A stretch of 64,000 nucleotides of DNA from Pseudomonas marginalis (GCF_008692035.1 NZ_VTFG01000002.1:434001-498000), one strand, 5' to 3'. Numbered from the stretch's first letter, positions 35,548 to 45,702 are shown. Notes: generated from the letters alone by a model not told the origin. A program made the numbers and translations.

Positions 35548-36988
35548 AAAAGAATTATTAATAATCAGCTCCGGCCGACTTATCTCAACGTTGATTGCTC
35601 TGATTTCAATTCGCGCAGTCACCTCATTCCTTCCGCCCGAGAAATACGGTGAGTTGGCCATATTAATAACGATTCAAATGCTGTGTGGTTTATTTCTTAT
35701 AAATCCCGTCGGTCAACACATAAATTTGAATACCCACAGGTGGTGGGATGACAAGACGATTATTCCGAGGCTAAAATCGTATCGCTCTTACGTCATTGCC
35801 TCCTCTACTTTTGGGGCAATTATTGCTTTAGGAGTCTTTCCCCCTACCAACTCGACGATGATTATTTTTAATATATTCCCTGTCTTTGCTATGGTCGTTG
35901 CCGGAACATGGAATGCAACGTTCATCCCAATGTTAAACATGCTTGGGTTTCGAGGGCACTCAGTTTTTTGGTCGATAGTAACGTCTTCTACGAGTCTTGT
36001 TACTTCGATATTGCTTGTAGCCATATGGACGTCAGCAACCTCATGGTTTGTCGGCCAAGCGATAGGAATGGCGGTAGGTGCATTGGGAGCACGATACCAG
36101 TTAAATAAACAAGTCTCAGTGGAGATTCGTCGCCAGCCGAAAATTCCATTATTATCCAAAGATGTGATTATCAGCTACTGTCTACCGCTATCACTTGCGG
36201 CAGGCCTTATGTGGATTCAACTATCGGGCTATCGATTTGCCATTCAATTTTATTGGGGCTTGGCGCAGCTTGGGTTCATTGCTGTCGGGCTTCAATTGGC
36301 TGGCCAGATATGGGCCTTGATCGAATCGCTTGCAATTCAATTCCTGTACCCGTTTTTTTTCCGCAGGGTAAGCGAACAATCTGACAACTCGGAGATTGAA
36401 CTAGCAGTCTCAGACCTACTGAATACTTTGGTGCCAACTTATCTCTTGATCGCAGGCTTGACGATCTTAACGGCACCTTATCTCCTGAAATTACTAGTTG
36501 CTCCAGAGTACAGTGATGCTTGGCTCTTTGTAGCTGCAGGAGCGATTGTGGAGCTCTGCAGAGCGTTAGGAAATCTCCTTGGTAACGCCGCGCATGTACG
36601 GAGAAAAACAATCTCTCTTGCAACGCCTTACGCACTCGGCGCAACGGTGATTATAGTCTGTATTTTTTATTCTGGTACACGCCAACTTGATATAAAATGG
36701 GCCGCAGCAGCCTTAGTGGCAGGTGCGCTAGCCATGATAGTTAGTATGACTGCAAACATGTATACCCAAGTTAAATTCAAACTGGATAAGTTTCGCTGCT
36801 TCAGCTCACTCCTTTGCATGCTAGGAATGGCGAGTCTTATCGACAGTATCCCATATGCTTCCAGCTGGATTAGCGCAATAGGATATATCATAATTACGTC
36901 ACTAATCGTAGCTTGTTTATTATTTATAATGCTATGGAAAAACCCTGCAACCTCTAGATTACTTAGTGTGCAATTGAGGAAAATTTGA
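35537..36988 (+). CDS. wzx: Wzx-like O-antigen flippase
   Basis: A 483-residue polytopic protein with about 12-14 hydrophobic helices spread along its length and few conserved residues, as in the PST/MATE-like flippases. The N-terminal region LIISSGRLISTLIALISIRAVTSFL and the loop FLPPEKYGELAIL are typical. It should translocate the lipid-linked O-unit across the inner membrane. The start is a TTG inside the GT10 gene, with no later good ATG before the first helix. The stop is one base before the GT11 ATG. It is the only flippase in the locus. Confidence 0.8.
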   Translation: MNVKKELLIISSGRLISTLIALISIRAVTSFLPPEKYGELAILITIQMLCGLFLINPVGQHINLNTHRWWDDKTIIPRLKSYRSYVIASSTFGAIIALGVFPPTNSTMIIFNIFPVFAMVVAGTWNATFIPMLNMLGFRGHSVFWSIVTSSTSLVTSILLVAIWTSATSWFVGQAIGMAVGALGARYQLNKQVSVEIRRQPKIPLLSKDVIISYCLPLSLAAGLMWIQLSGYRFAIQFYWGLAQLGFIAVGLQLAGQIWALIESLAIQFLYPFFFRRVSEQSDNSEIELAVSDLLNTLVPTYLLIAGLTILTAPYLLKLLVAPEYSDAWLFVAAGAIVELCRALGNLLGNAAHVRRKTISLATPYALGATVIIVCIFYSGTRQLDIKWAAAALVAGALAMIVSMTANMYTQVKFKLDKFRCFSSLLCMLGMASLIDSIPYASSWISAIGYIIITSLIVACLLFIMLWKNPATSRLLSVQLRKI

Positions 36989-36989
36989 A

Positions 36990-37856
36990 ATGATAATTGC
37001 GCATATTATAGGCGGCCTAGGCAACCAAATATTTCAATATGCAGCTGCCAAGGCACTTTCTGTCGAAAAAAATACAGAGTTACTCCTAGACGTTACTTCT
37101 TTCGATTCATACGCCCTTCATCAGGGCTTTGAGCTCAATAAAATATTTAGCGCCGACTTTAAAACAGCCAGTAGCTCGGACATAAAAAAAATTCTCGGTT
37201 GGCAAGCCCCTACTATCGTTCGTAGTGTTCTGCACCGCCCTCGTCTTACCTGGTTGCGCAAAACCACATTGAGTATTGAACCATCATTTCAATACTGGCG
37301 GGGTTTTCAGGACTTATCGGACAACACCTATCTGAGTGGATACTGGCAGAGCGAACGCTACTTCAAAAATATTGAATCTATTATCCGAAAAGATTTCTCG
37401 TTCAAGCTACCTATGGACAATGAAAATTCGCGCATTGCAAACTTAATCAGCAATACAGAGGCGGTGAGCCTACATATACGAAGAGGCGACTATGTGAATA
37501 ACTCAGCATATAGCGCATGCTCTTTGGATTACTACCAGGCTGCCATAAGCCATTTTACTCACATGAATAAACCGCCAACATTTTTCATTTTTTCAGATGA
37601 TATAAACTGGGTCAAAGAACATTTAAAAATAGAGCACCCTCACTGTTACGTAGATCATAACAATGGGGCAGCAAGCTACAACGACATGAGACTTATGAGT
37701 CTCTGCAAACACAACATCATTGCGAACAGTTCATTCAGTTGGTGGGGAGCTTGGCTAAATGCGAATAATGACAAAATCGTCATTACACCGAAAAGCTGGT
37801 TCAACACTAATAATCATATAGATGATCTTATCCCGCCGACCTGGATCAGCCTATGA
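36990..37856 (+). CDS. GT11-family alpha-1,2-fucosyltransferase-like enzyme
   Basis: A 288-residue glycosyltransferase. The N-terminal GGLGNQIFQYAAAKALS, the nucleotide-binding HIRRGDYVNN (about 162-171), and NSSFSWWGAWLN (about 247-258) are the three GT11 motifs. GT11 enzymes transfer L-fucose in alpha-1,2 linkage from GDP-fucose; here GDP-L-colitose is the probable donor. It overlaps the downstream epimerase gene by four bases (ATGA). Confidence 0.85.
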   Translation: MIIAHIIGGLGNQIFQYAAAKALSVEKNTELLLDVTSFDSYALHQGFELNKIFSADFKTASSSDIKKILGWQAPTIVRSVLHRPRLTWLRKTTLSIEPSFQYWRGFQDLSDNTYLSGYWQSERYFKNIESIIRKDFSFKLPMDNENSRIANLISNTEAVSLHIRRGDYVNNSAYSACSLDYYQAAISHFTHMNKPPTFFIFSDDINWVKEHLKIEHPHCYVDHNNGAASYNDMRLMSLCKHNIIANSSFSWWGAWLNANNDKIVITPKSWFNTNNHIDDLIPPTWISL

Positions 37857-38809
37857 TCAGTAAATTCTCGCCAGGTCTAACCACACTCGTTATTGGGGGT
37901 GGAGGCTACATCGGTCACTTTCTTGTTGCACAACTGGTGGCGTCAGGGAGAAACGTGACGGTCCTTGGGCGAAGCGCTAAGCCGCGCTATGAGGTTCCCC
38001 TAGGGGCTAAGTATATAGCCGGAGATTTTGCCCATAAGAATCTTATTTGCAACATATTGAATACGCATCAGGAGGTAATCCATCTCGCTTATGCGACAGT
38101 ACCCAATACATCTTTTGAAAACCCATTAGCTGATTTGGAGCAAAACCTCCCAGCTACTGTGCAGTTGTTTGCAGAGGTCGCTCGCCGTGGATTAAAGCTG
38201 GTACTCGTTTCCTCAGGCGGGACGGTGTACGGTGAAGCGCTATCTCTGCCTATAAGTGAAGAGCATCCCACAAAACCGATATCACCTTACGGTGTGACGA
38301 AGCTTACGTTGGAAAGTTATGCTTTTCTTTATGCTATGACCCATAATCTTCGGTTCACCTGTGTTCGCCCTGCAAATGCATATGGTACTGGTCAACGTCC
38401 GTTCATCGGTCAAGGCTTTATAGCCACTGCAATCGCCTCATCAATAAAAGGTTCTGCTATCAAAGTTTTTGGCCAGGCTGGAAGCGTGCGAGACTACCTC
38501 TACGTCAGTGATGTAGCCTCCGGAATATTTCATGCGTTGGAAAACGGTAAACTGTCGGAGATTTACAATCTAGGATCAGAAGTGGGCCTCAGTAATATGG
38601 ATGTAATTGAAATAATGAGACCTATAATGAAAGATATCGATTGCGATATCAAGGTTGAACATTTACCAAAGCGGGGCTTTGATGTGAGTACAAATATTCT
38701 CAATTCTCAAAAGCTCAAGAGCCACACAGGCTGGGGCCCTAAAGTTCATTTTCTAGATGGCCTTTTAACAACCAGAGATTGGCTATGGAAGCACCGTCAT
38801 GAATTCTGA
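37853..38809 (+). CDS. NAD-dependent sugar epimerase/dehydratase (GalE-like)
   Basis: A 318-residue extended SDR. The NAD motif is IGGGGYIGHFL, the catalytic pair is in VSSGGTVYG and SPYGVTKLTLE, followed by CVRPANAYGTGQRP and VRDYLYVSDVASG. This is the UDP-hexose 4-epimerase type, so it may supply UDP-Gal or UDP-GalNAc to the GT2 or GT4 enzyme. Substrate is not determined by sequence. It overlaps GT11 by four bases and GT2 by 11. Confidence 0.75.
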   Translation: MISKFSPGLTTLVIGGGGYIGHFLVAQLVASGRNVTVLGRSAKPRYEVPLGAKYIAGDFAHKNLICNILNTHQEVIHLAYATVPNTSFENPLADLEQNLPATVQLFAEVARRGLKLVLVSSGGTVYGEALSLPISEEHPTKPISPYGVTKLTLESYAFLYAMTHNLRFTCVRPANAYGTGQRPFIGQGFIATAIASSIKGSAIKVFGQAGSVRDYLYVSDVASGIFHALENGKLSEIYNLGSEVGLSNMDVIEIMRPIMKDIDCDIKVEHLPKRGFDVSTNILNSQKLKSHTGWGPKVHFLDGLLTTRDWLWKHRHEF

Positions 38810-39860
38810 TGAATGCAATACTGCACCACTTATTTCAGTGATTCTTCCGGTATATAACGGTGCTGCACACCTGGCATCCGCGATCGATTCAGTATTAAAT
38901 CAGACCGTGTCTAATTTCGAGCTGATAATCATTGATGATGGTTCAACGGATAATTCACTCAGCATCTTACGAGAGTACGAAAAAATAGATCACCGCATTA
39001 GACTTTCTAGCAGAGTGAATGCTGGCCTCGCTAATACACTCAACGAATCCATCGCTCTAGCTACAGGCACGTGGATTGCGCGTATGGACCAAGATGATAT
39101 CGCAATATCGACGAGATTTGAAAAGCAATTAGAGTATTTAAACTACTCAGGTGCCGACATCGTTGGAAGTTGGGTTAAACGATTTGGTACGACTGATAAA
39201 CGCATTGTCAAACTGCCGGAATCCGACAGTGCAATTAAGATAGCTTTACTCTTCATATCACCTTTTGCACATCCCACAGTCATGATGCGCGCCGACTTTG
39301 TCAAGCGACTACAATATAGACACAAGTGGGATAAGGCGGAAGATTATGATCTCTGGGTTCGTGCGGCAATTTGCGGCTGGAAGATGGCTAACGTACCCGA
39401 GGTTCTGCTTAAATATCGAGTTCACACCACTCAAATTTCCACCTCCTCTGCTTTGCGGCAATTGAATTTATCAAGAGGTATTCAGGAAAATTATTGGAAT
39501 CACTTGCTAACGCAATGGGGATGTGACACTTCATGTGTTAGCTCAGTTGTGAACATTTATAACAGTGGGTACAAGGTCTCCGTTGAGGATGTCGACATGG
39601 CGCTTACTTATGTCTTACAGCACTCCGAAAAAGAAACCCACGAGATGATATTCAAAAACGCATTTAGAATGTACATCAGGATCGCGGCAGATCACCCAAA
39701 TTTAGCTGAGCGCTGGAAAAAGCTGTGTAATAATTTCTCAATTGTGCCTTCAAAAAAATCTATGATCACAATAAAAATATTGTGCTTTTTTAGAATTCGT
39801 CCGGAAGGAAAGTTTTTTATTGGAGCACGACGGGCGCTGGTCTTTCTAAATTTTAGATAA
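38799..39860 (+). CDS. GT2-family glycosyltransferase
   Basis: A 353-residue GT-A fold enzyme. The N-terminal ISVILPVYNGAAHLASAIDS, IIDDGSTDNS, the metal-binding RMDQDDIA (about 94-101), and KAEDYDLWVRAA are standard GT2 motifs. No membrane helix is evident apart from a weak C-terminal one. Donor and acceptor cannot be read; UDP-Gal or UDP-Glc types are common. The chosen ATG overlaps the epimerase end. Confidence 0.85.
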   Translation: MNSDECNTAPLISVILPVYNGAAHLASAIDSVLNQTVSNFELIIIDDGSTDNSLSILREYEKIDHRIRLSSRVNAGLANTLNESIALATGTWIARMDQDDIAISTRFEKQLEYLNYSGADIVGSWVKRFGTTDKRIVKLPESDSAIKIALLFISPFAHPTVMMRADFVKRLQYRHKWDKAEDYDLWVRAAICGWKMANVPEVLLKYRVHTTQISTSSALRQLNLSRGIQENYWNHLLTQWGCDTSCVSSVVNIYNSGYKVSVEDVDMALTYVLQHSEKETHEMIFKNAFRMYIRIAADHPNLAERWKKLCNNFSIVPSKKSMITIKILCFFRIRPEGKFFIGARRALVFLNFR

Positions 39861-39892
39861 AAACCTCTTTCTAAATATAGAGACTTCTAATT

Positions 39893-41335
39893 ATGAACGC
39901 ACTTAAGATCTTCTCTCTCCACCTCCTTGCATGCAAAAAAGCAAAATACATTTTTATATTTTTTCTGGTGCTTTCGTGGTCAACATTATTTCTTTTAGCC
40001 ACCTTTGAATACCCTGGCAACCAGTATAGTTATATTTTTTTCTCCTTTATATTCTTAGCTCTACTGCTGTCAGGACTATTTTCAAAGGTTAGTTATGGAT
40101 ATACTTTTTTATCAGTCATGTTATGGCTAGGATTTTGGTTGAAAGCCACACTTCATTTATTATTTAAGTATGACTATGTTGAGCCCATTGGCCAATTCAA
40201 CGGATCAGGCGACGAATGGGACAATATACTGCTTGTAGCCTCTTGTGGTGTAATAGGCGTTTTGGCTGCTCGCTATTTTTATAATTTTGCAAATAAAAAC
40301 CAGTCTACTTTAATTATAGAAACCCCTCCATTACCGCCAACCTTGTACAAAAAATTAAAACTCCCTCTTTGGATTATACTCATTTCATCAATAATCATAC
40401 TTTCGGTAATAAATATTTATTTTTCATTCCAACAAATAGGAATAGTCCCGAAGACTATAATCTGGCCTCTGAATGCAATTTTTTCCTGGCTAATGTCTAC
40501 TGGTTTCGCTATGGCCATAGCCACTTTATTGTGGTGGGAGTTCTCCCTAACCAAAGCAAATATTTACATTTTATTATTATCTTTATTTGAAGCAACTTTC
40601 TCATCTATTTCCTTGCTGAGTAGAGGACTCTTTGTTTTTCATATCATACCAATTTTTATGGCAACTTTCTTAAATCGAAAGCTAACAAAAAATCTCAACT
40701 TAAAATCCTCTGCTTTAATACTAATCTGCGCGCTCGCACTATACGCCGCCACATTTCCGCTAGTTAATTCCATTCGCGATTATCATTATTCCGGGCTGGT
40801 TCAAAAGCCCTCTATAAACTTTGAAATAAGTCTTTTCAAAAATAGTATACTAAAGCTTTCAAAGTTTTCTGTGGATCGATGGATTGGCCTAGAGGGGCTA
40901 ATGGCAACATCTTCCTACAAGCAAAAAGATCGAACACTTTTCCTTTCAGTTCTAACTGAAAAAGTAGAAATTGGAAAAACTACGCAATTTCAAAATATCG
41001 CAAACTCAGATTATAGATTTTCAGATTCAGAAAAGTTCTTATTTGCTAGCTTACCTGGTCCTATTTCACTTTTCTACTTATCAGGCAGCACGCTAATTGT
41101 AATATCTTGCATGTTCTTAATCACATATACCGTACTGGTTAGTGAGCTTATAGTTCACAAAATCTTCTCAAACGCTTTTTTAACTGCTCTGTGGGCAAGT
41201 ATAATATCTACTGCCGCAGCCCAAATGGGTATAAACGTACCAGGTTTATTATTTTATCTTTTTCTATGCTCACTCGGACTTTTCGCCATTTATCTTTCCC
41301 AAAAAATACCTTTTCCTAGAAAACAACTTCATTAG
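39893..41335 (+). CDS. wzy: Wzy-like O-antigen polymerase
   Basis: A 480-residue very hydrophobic protein with about 10-12 transmembrane helices and a longer loop between residues 290 and 365 (from YHYSGLVQKPSINFEISLF to the SDSEKFLF region), as expected for a Wzy periplasmic loop. Base composition is among the most AT-rich in the window. The assignment rests on topology, position and lack of other polymerase candidates; Wzy proteins share little sequence. Confidence 0.7.
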   Translation: MNALKIFSLHLLACKKAKYIFIFFLVLSWSTLFLLATFEYPGNQYSYIFFSFIFLALLLSGLFSKVSYGYTFLSVMLWLGFWLKATLHLLFKYDYVEPIGQFNGSGDEWDNILLVASCGVIGVLAARYFYNFANKNQSTLIIETPPLPPTLYKKLKLPLWIILISSIIILSVINIYFSFQQIGIVPKTIIWPLNAIFSWLMSTGFAMAIATLLWWEFSLTKANIYILLLSLFEATFSSISLLSRGLFVFHIIPIFMATFLNRKLTKNLNLKSSALILICALALYAATFPLVNSIRDYHYSGLVQKPSINFEISLFKNSILKLSKFSVDRWIGLEGLMATSSYKQKDRTLFLSVLTEKVEIGKTTQFQNIANSDYRFSDSEKFLFASLPGPISLFYLSGSTLIVISCMFLITYTVLVSELIVHKIFSNAFLTALWASIISTAAAQMGINVPGLLFYLFLCSLGLFAIYLSQKIPFPRKQLH

Positions 41336-41374
41336 CAATTCTTTATTAAAGTGTATAACCATCTCGGACCTAAC

Positions 41375-42559
41375 ATGAACAAGTTAAAAATATTAACATT
41401 TTCTTCCTATTATGTACCGGGCTATAAAGGTGGCGGCCCCGTCCGCACAATAGAAAATATGGTTGCTCATCTAGATGATTCTCTTGAGTTCTGGATCGTC
41501 ACTCGTAATCATGACTTGGGCGATACAATACCCTACCATAGCATCCAGCACGAAGTTTGGCAGCGCCAAGGAAACGCCTATGTCTATTACCTACCTGCAG
41601 AAAAGCTCAACCTTTTAGGCATCCGTAAAATAATAAAATCCACACCTCATGACATCGTATATTTGAATAGTTTTTTTGATTGCAGATTTACTATCTTCCC
41701 ACTTCTATACCGTTATTTATCGCGTGATCATTCGACACCTTTCGTTCTTGCCCCTAGGGGAGAGTTTTCTTCAGCAGCTTTAGAAATAAAAAAAATCAAG
41801 AAGAAACTCTACATTGCCATTTCTCAATTTTTGCGCCTGAGTAAAAATTTAACTTTCCAGGCGTCCAGTGAATTTGAAGCGAACGATATTGAAAAAGCAC
41901 TAGGCATTGATAAGAGCGAGATAAAAATCGCCTCAGACTTACCATCTGTTAATTCACCGTCGCCAGCTTCGCTCAACCTCCACCCCCCGCATCAAACAGA
42001 AGAAAGCTCTTTACGCGTTATTTTTCTATCGAGAATATCGCCCATGAAAAATCTCGATTTTGCTATAAGCATACTTGCAGAGACTACATGCAGCCTCCAA
42101 TTTGATATTTATGGCCCGAAGGAAGATTTACCTTATTGGGCGCACTGCGAACAGTTACTTTCGTCCCTACCAGATCACATTCAATACAACTACTGCGGAA
42201 CAGTAATGCCTGATGATGTTAGAGAAATATTCTCTGCGTACGATTTATTCCTCTTTCCCACACAGGGGGAAAACTATGGCCATGTGATCGCCGAGTCGAT
42301 TAGCGCTGGAACGCCTGTTCTACTAAGTGATAGAACTCCTTGGCGTTCGCTTGAACAAGATAATCTCGGCTGGGTTTTACCGCTTGGCACGCCCCAGTCA
42401 TTTGCACGGGTGATAGATGCATTTTCCAAGACAACACCTCAAGAAAAACAAGAAAAGCGCAGGCATATTCTCGACTTCTCTGAGCACAAGTTATGCGCTC
42501 CTGAATCAATCATTCAGAATCGTGAGTTGTTTGTCTCCTTGCTACCGCAGAATAAGTAA
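41375..42559 (+). CDS. GT4-family glycosyltransferase
   Basis: A 394-residue GT-B enzyme. The N-terminal SSYYVPGYKGGGPVRTIENM and the donor-binding EX7E-type motif GENYGHVIAESISAGTPVLL (about 297-316) mark it as GT4. It is the last gene of the plus-strand block, 35 bp from the convergent wbpM stop. I chose the ATG at 41375; a GTG at 41351 is also open. The sugar is unknown. Confidence 0.85.
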   Translation: MNKLKILTFSSYYVPGYKGGGPVRTIENMVAHLDDSLEFWIVTRNHDLGDTIPYHSIQHEVWQRQGNAYVYYLPAEKLNLLGIRKIIKSTPHDIVYLNSFFDCRFTIFPLLYRYLSRDHSTPFVLAPRGEFSSAALEIKKIKKKLYIAISQFLRLSKNLTFQASSEFEANDIEKALGIDKSEIKIASDLPSVNSPSPASLNLHPPHQTEESSLRVIFLSRISPMKNLDFAISILAETTCSLQFDIYGPKEDLPYWAHCEQLLSSLPDHIQYNYCGTVMPDDVREIFSAYDLFLFPTQGENYGHVIAESISAGTPVLLSDRTPWRSLEQDNLGWVLPLGTPQSFARVIDAFSKTTPQEKQEKRRHILDFSEHKLCAPESIIQNRELFVSLLPQNK

Positions 42560-42594
42560 TCTAAAGGCTTAGCAACCGGCGAAGCATCCCGTGA

Positions 42595-44595
42595 TTATGG
42601 CTCTCGTCGCCTACGCTGCTGCTCATGCACCCAATCTACAATCTCTCCGTCAGGGGAATATCCACTGACGGACTCACGCAATAACTGACGCACCAGTAAA
42701 TAATTATCATCGTTCACAGCACTGATCAGTTCGCTCAGTTTATTTTTGAGGGTTTCCCAAGAGAGATAGTCTTCATTTGCACTCATGATCATTGGGTGTC
42801 TTGTTGCAACGACGTCATCACCAATGAGAAGCTCCTCATACAGCTTTTCTCCTGGGCGCAGCCCGGTGAATTCGATGGCGATATCGCCGTGCGGATTTTT
42901 ATCTGAACTAACACTTAATCCCGATAGGTGGATCATCTTTTCTGCCAGTTCCACAATTTTTACGGGCTCACCCATATCCAGGACAAACACATCCCCTCCC
43001 ATTCCCATAGAACCCGCTTGGATAACCAATTGAGCTGCCTCAGGGATCGTCATGAAATAACGCGTGATTTTTGGATGGGTTACCGTTAGAGGTCCGCCAG
43101 ATTTAATTTGCTTGTAGAATAGTGGAATCACAGACCCCGAAGACCCCAATACATTTCCGAATCGAACCATCGTAAACCGAGTTTTATTAACCCTTGATAC
43201 GTTACTCGAATCGCCAAAAAGTACCGGCGCAACTTCTTTACTCAAAGCTTGTAATGTCAGCTCTGCGAGTCTTTTGGTACTGCCCATAATATTCGTGGGT
43301 CTGACAGCCTTGTCCGTCGAGATCAAAACAAAATTGGCGACCCCAGCCTCCAGAGCCGCCTGAGCAGTGTTGAGGGTGCCAATCACATTATTTAGAATAC
43401 CTTCCGCAATATTATGTTCTACCATCGGCACATGCTTATAAGCTGCAGCATGATACACCGTGACCACACTCCAGCGTTTCATGACATCAAGGAGCTTCTC
43501 CTGGTTTCGCACAGAGCCGAGAATGGGGAGCAATTTTATTGATCTGGATTCCCTTATTACCCGCTGCTCCAGCTCTGACAAGATGCTATAGAGATTAAAC
43601 TCACTATGATCAAACAGAATCAGCGATGTAGGTCCTAAAGATAAAATTTGCCGGCATAGTTCGGAGCCAATAGACCCTCCTGCACCCGTAACCATAACAA
43701 CCTGGCCTTTAATGCAGTGTGCGAGCAGGTCTTCTTGGGGAGGGACAGAATCGCGACCGAGTAGATCGGCAATATCCACCTCTTGAATATCATCAACTTT
43801 GACCAAACCACTCGCAAGATCCATAAAACCAGGCACGCTCCGTACATGGAATGGAAACCTTTCGAGGTAACTTAAAATTTCACGACGCCTGGCACGAGAA
43901 CAAGAAGGAATGGCCAAGAGAACCTCCCCCACTCCCGTCTCATCAATCATGCGTTGAATATTTTTTGGTTTGTATACCTGCAACCCGGAAATCACACGAT
44001 CGGAGATACTGGCATCATCATCGATAAAGGCTACAGGACGCATAAGTCGCCCCATTCTTAAAGCAGCAACAAGTTGGTTGCCAGCGGCGCCCGCGCCATA
44101 GATGGCCACTTTGGGCAAGCCATCCTCACGACTAGTGAAAGGAACGTGCTGTGCGGCCGCGAACCAATCCCCAAGAAAATATTGACGCATGGCTAAACGC
44201 AGGCCACCGATCATAACCATGCTCAACCACCAGTAATTGAACACTATCGAGCGTGGGACTACAGTTTGGTGGTTGCTGTACACATACACGGCTAATGCCA
44301 GTACCAACGCCGAAAGAGTAACAGCCTTTATTATTGTAATAAGTGCATCATTACCGAAGTAACGCATCACCGCACGATACATTCCAAGTCGCACAAACAA
44401 GGGAATCGCTATCACTGGCGCACTGAGAAACAACCAAAGGTGGACTACAAATGGATTACTTAGCTCGTCAATTCCCAAGCGTATGACGAACGCCATCCAT
44501 AGGGCGAACCAAATCAACAGGATGTCAGTCGCTACCTGGAGAAACCGTTTTTGCCGGCGGGACATTCCCACCAGATATGCTCTTATCTTATCCAT
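42595..44595 (-). CDS. wbpM: WbpM-type UDP-HexNAc 4,6-dehydratase, membrane-bound
   Basis: A 666-residue protein, close to P. aeruginosa WbpM (665). Four N-terminal transmembrane helices (about 15-125) are followed by a linker domain with IYGAGAAGNQLVAAL and a C-terminal SDR domain (about 280-600). The SDR domain has MVTGAGGSIGSELCRQI, the altered catalytic triad STDKAVRPTNIMGSTK (Met instead of Tyr), and GLRPGEKLYEEL. It converts UDP-GlcNAc to the 4-keto-6-deoxy intermediate. It is the last gene of the minus-strand operon; the ATG at 44595 fits the WbpM N-terminus. Confidence 0.93.
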   Translation of the reverse strand: MDKIRAYLVGMSRRQKRFLQVATDILLIWFALWMAFVIRLGIDELSNPFVVHLWLFLSAPVIAIPLFVRLGMYRAVMRYFGNDALITIIKAVTLSALVLALAVYVYSNHQTVVPRSIVFNYWWLSMVMIGGLRLAMRQYFLGDWFAAAQHVPFTSREDGLPKVAIYGAGAAGNQLVAALRMGRLMRPVAFIDDDASISDRVISGLQVYKPKNIQRMIDETGVGEVLLAIPSCSRARRREILSYLERFPFHVRSVPGFMDLASGLVKVDDIQEVDIADLLGRDSVPPQEDLLAHCIKGQVVMVTGAGGSIGSELCRQILSLGPTSLILFDHSEFNLYSILSELEQRVIRESRSIKLLPILGSVRNQEKLLDVMKRWSVVTVYHAAAYKHVPMVEHNIAEGILNNVIGTLNTAQAALEAGVANFVLISTDKAVRPTNIMGSTKRLAELTLQALSKEVAPVLFGDSSNVSRVNKTRFTMVRFGNVLGSSGSVIPLFYKQIKSGGPLTVTHPKITRYFMTIPEAAQLVIQAGSMGMGGDVFVLDMGEPVKIVELAEKMIHLSGLSVSSDKNPHGDIAIEFTGLRPGEKLYEELLIGDDVVATRHPMIMSANEDYLSWETLKNKLSELISAVNDDNYLLVRQLLRESVSGYSPDGEIVDWVHEQQRRRREP

Positions 44596-44685
44596 AACCC
44601 TTTGAATTACCTCAGTCCCTAGTAACGACTCAAAAACCAGCACCCTACGTATAGCTCATCTATTTAAAATCGCAGCCGGCACCTA

Positions 44686-45702
44686 TTATGAAGGCGTTTC
44701 CAATTCACCGGCATGAAACTTCACGGCTAATATCACCAACGGCACATACGCTATCACCAGGCCAATAAGCCCGTTAAACCCCATGCCGACACACACAGCA
44801 ATCGGGAGCAGCCAGAGTAAATTGATGAGCATAACGGTGATTGTAACTGGCATATGACGCCCAACTTTACGTGCAGCATACTGATATGCATGACTGCGGT
44901 GGGCCTCGTAGATTTTGTCTCCACGCAGTAAACGCCGGCCCAAAGTAAAGGTCGCATCAACGATAAATACGCCCAGCAAAATCAACCAAACCCAAAGCAA
45001 CTCATTGGCCACCCATGCGGCCTGTAAAGAAAACACTCCAATCACGACACCTAGAAACCCGCTGCCGGCGTCTCCCATAAAGATGCGCGCGGGCGGAAAA
45101 TTCCAATATAAGAAACCCAGCACTGCAATTGCCAGTAGGCCAGGAGCCATTATGAGTGCGTCGTGCCCAGCCAGCCAATAGACCAAGCTCGCCCCTGTGC
45201 AAGCACAAACTGCCTCAATGCTGGCGATGCCGTCGATTCCGTCCATGAAGTTATAGAGATTGAGCATCCAGACCAAGTACATGGCCGCCAACAGGTGTCC
45301 AAGCCAACCAAGGCTCAGATCAACCCCCGCAACGTTTAATGTGGGTAACCCCCCCATCCATAACAGTGCCCATGCCGCCGCTGCAAAATGCGCTAGTAAA
45401 CGCCAACGCGCAGCGACATGCCCGTGATCATCGAGAAAACCGACCAAGGCAATCAATAATCCACTGCCCAACAAAGGCAGTGCAGTAGCCCAACCTATAA
45501 GCCCCATAGATACCATCACACCCAATGCCACCAGGTAAGTAACGACAATGGCGACACCACCACCTCGCGGCGTAGGCACCGAGTGAGAACTGCGACAGTT
45601 GGGTATATCCATCAGGCTGCGTGTCAACGCATAGCGGCGTAGAACCCAAGTCAAAAATAACGACGCTATAAGCACCGTTGCGAACACCAACCAAATGGAC
45701 AT
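44686..45702 (-). CDS. wbpL: WbpL-type undecaprenyl-phosphate sugar-1-phosphate transferase
   Basis: A 338-residue integral membrane protein of the MraY/WecA family with about ten helices. The motifs are SHSVPTPRGGGVAIV near the N-terminus, LVGFLDDHGHV, NLYNFMDGIDGIA (catalytic Asp cluster), and FPPARIFMGDAGSGFLG. It starts the O-unit by transferring a 6-deoxy-HexNAc-1-phosphate to undecaprenyl phosphate. It is positioned between wbjF and wbpM, as in P. aeruginosa. Confidence 0.93.
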   Translation of the reverse strand: MSIWLVFATVLIASLFLTWVLRRYALTRSLMDIPNCRSSHSVPTPRGGGVAIVVTYLVALGVMVSMGLIGWATALPLLGSGLLIALVGFLDDHGHVAARWRLLAHFAAAAWALLWMGGLPTLNVAGVDLSLGWLGHLLAAMYLVWMLNLYNFMDGIDGIASIEAVCACTGASLVYWLAGHDALIMAPGLLAIAVLGFLYWNFPPARIFMGDAGSGFLGVVIGVFSLQAAWVANELLWVWLILLGVFIVDATFTLGRRLLRGDKIYEAHRSHAYQYAARKVGRHMPVTITVMLINLLWLLPIAVCVGMGFNGLIGLVIAYVPLVILAVKFHAGELETPS

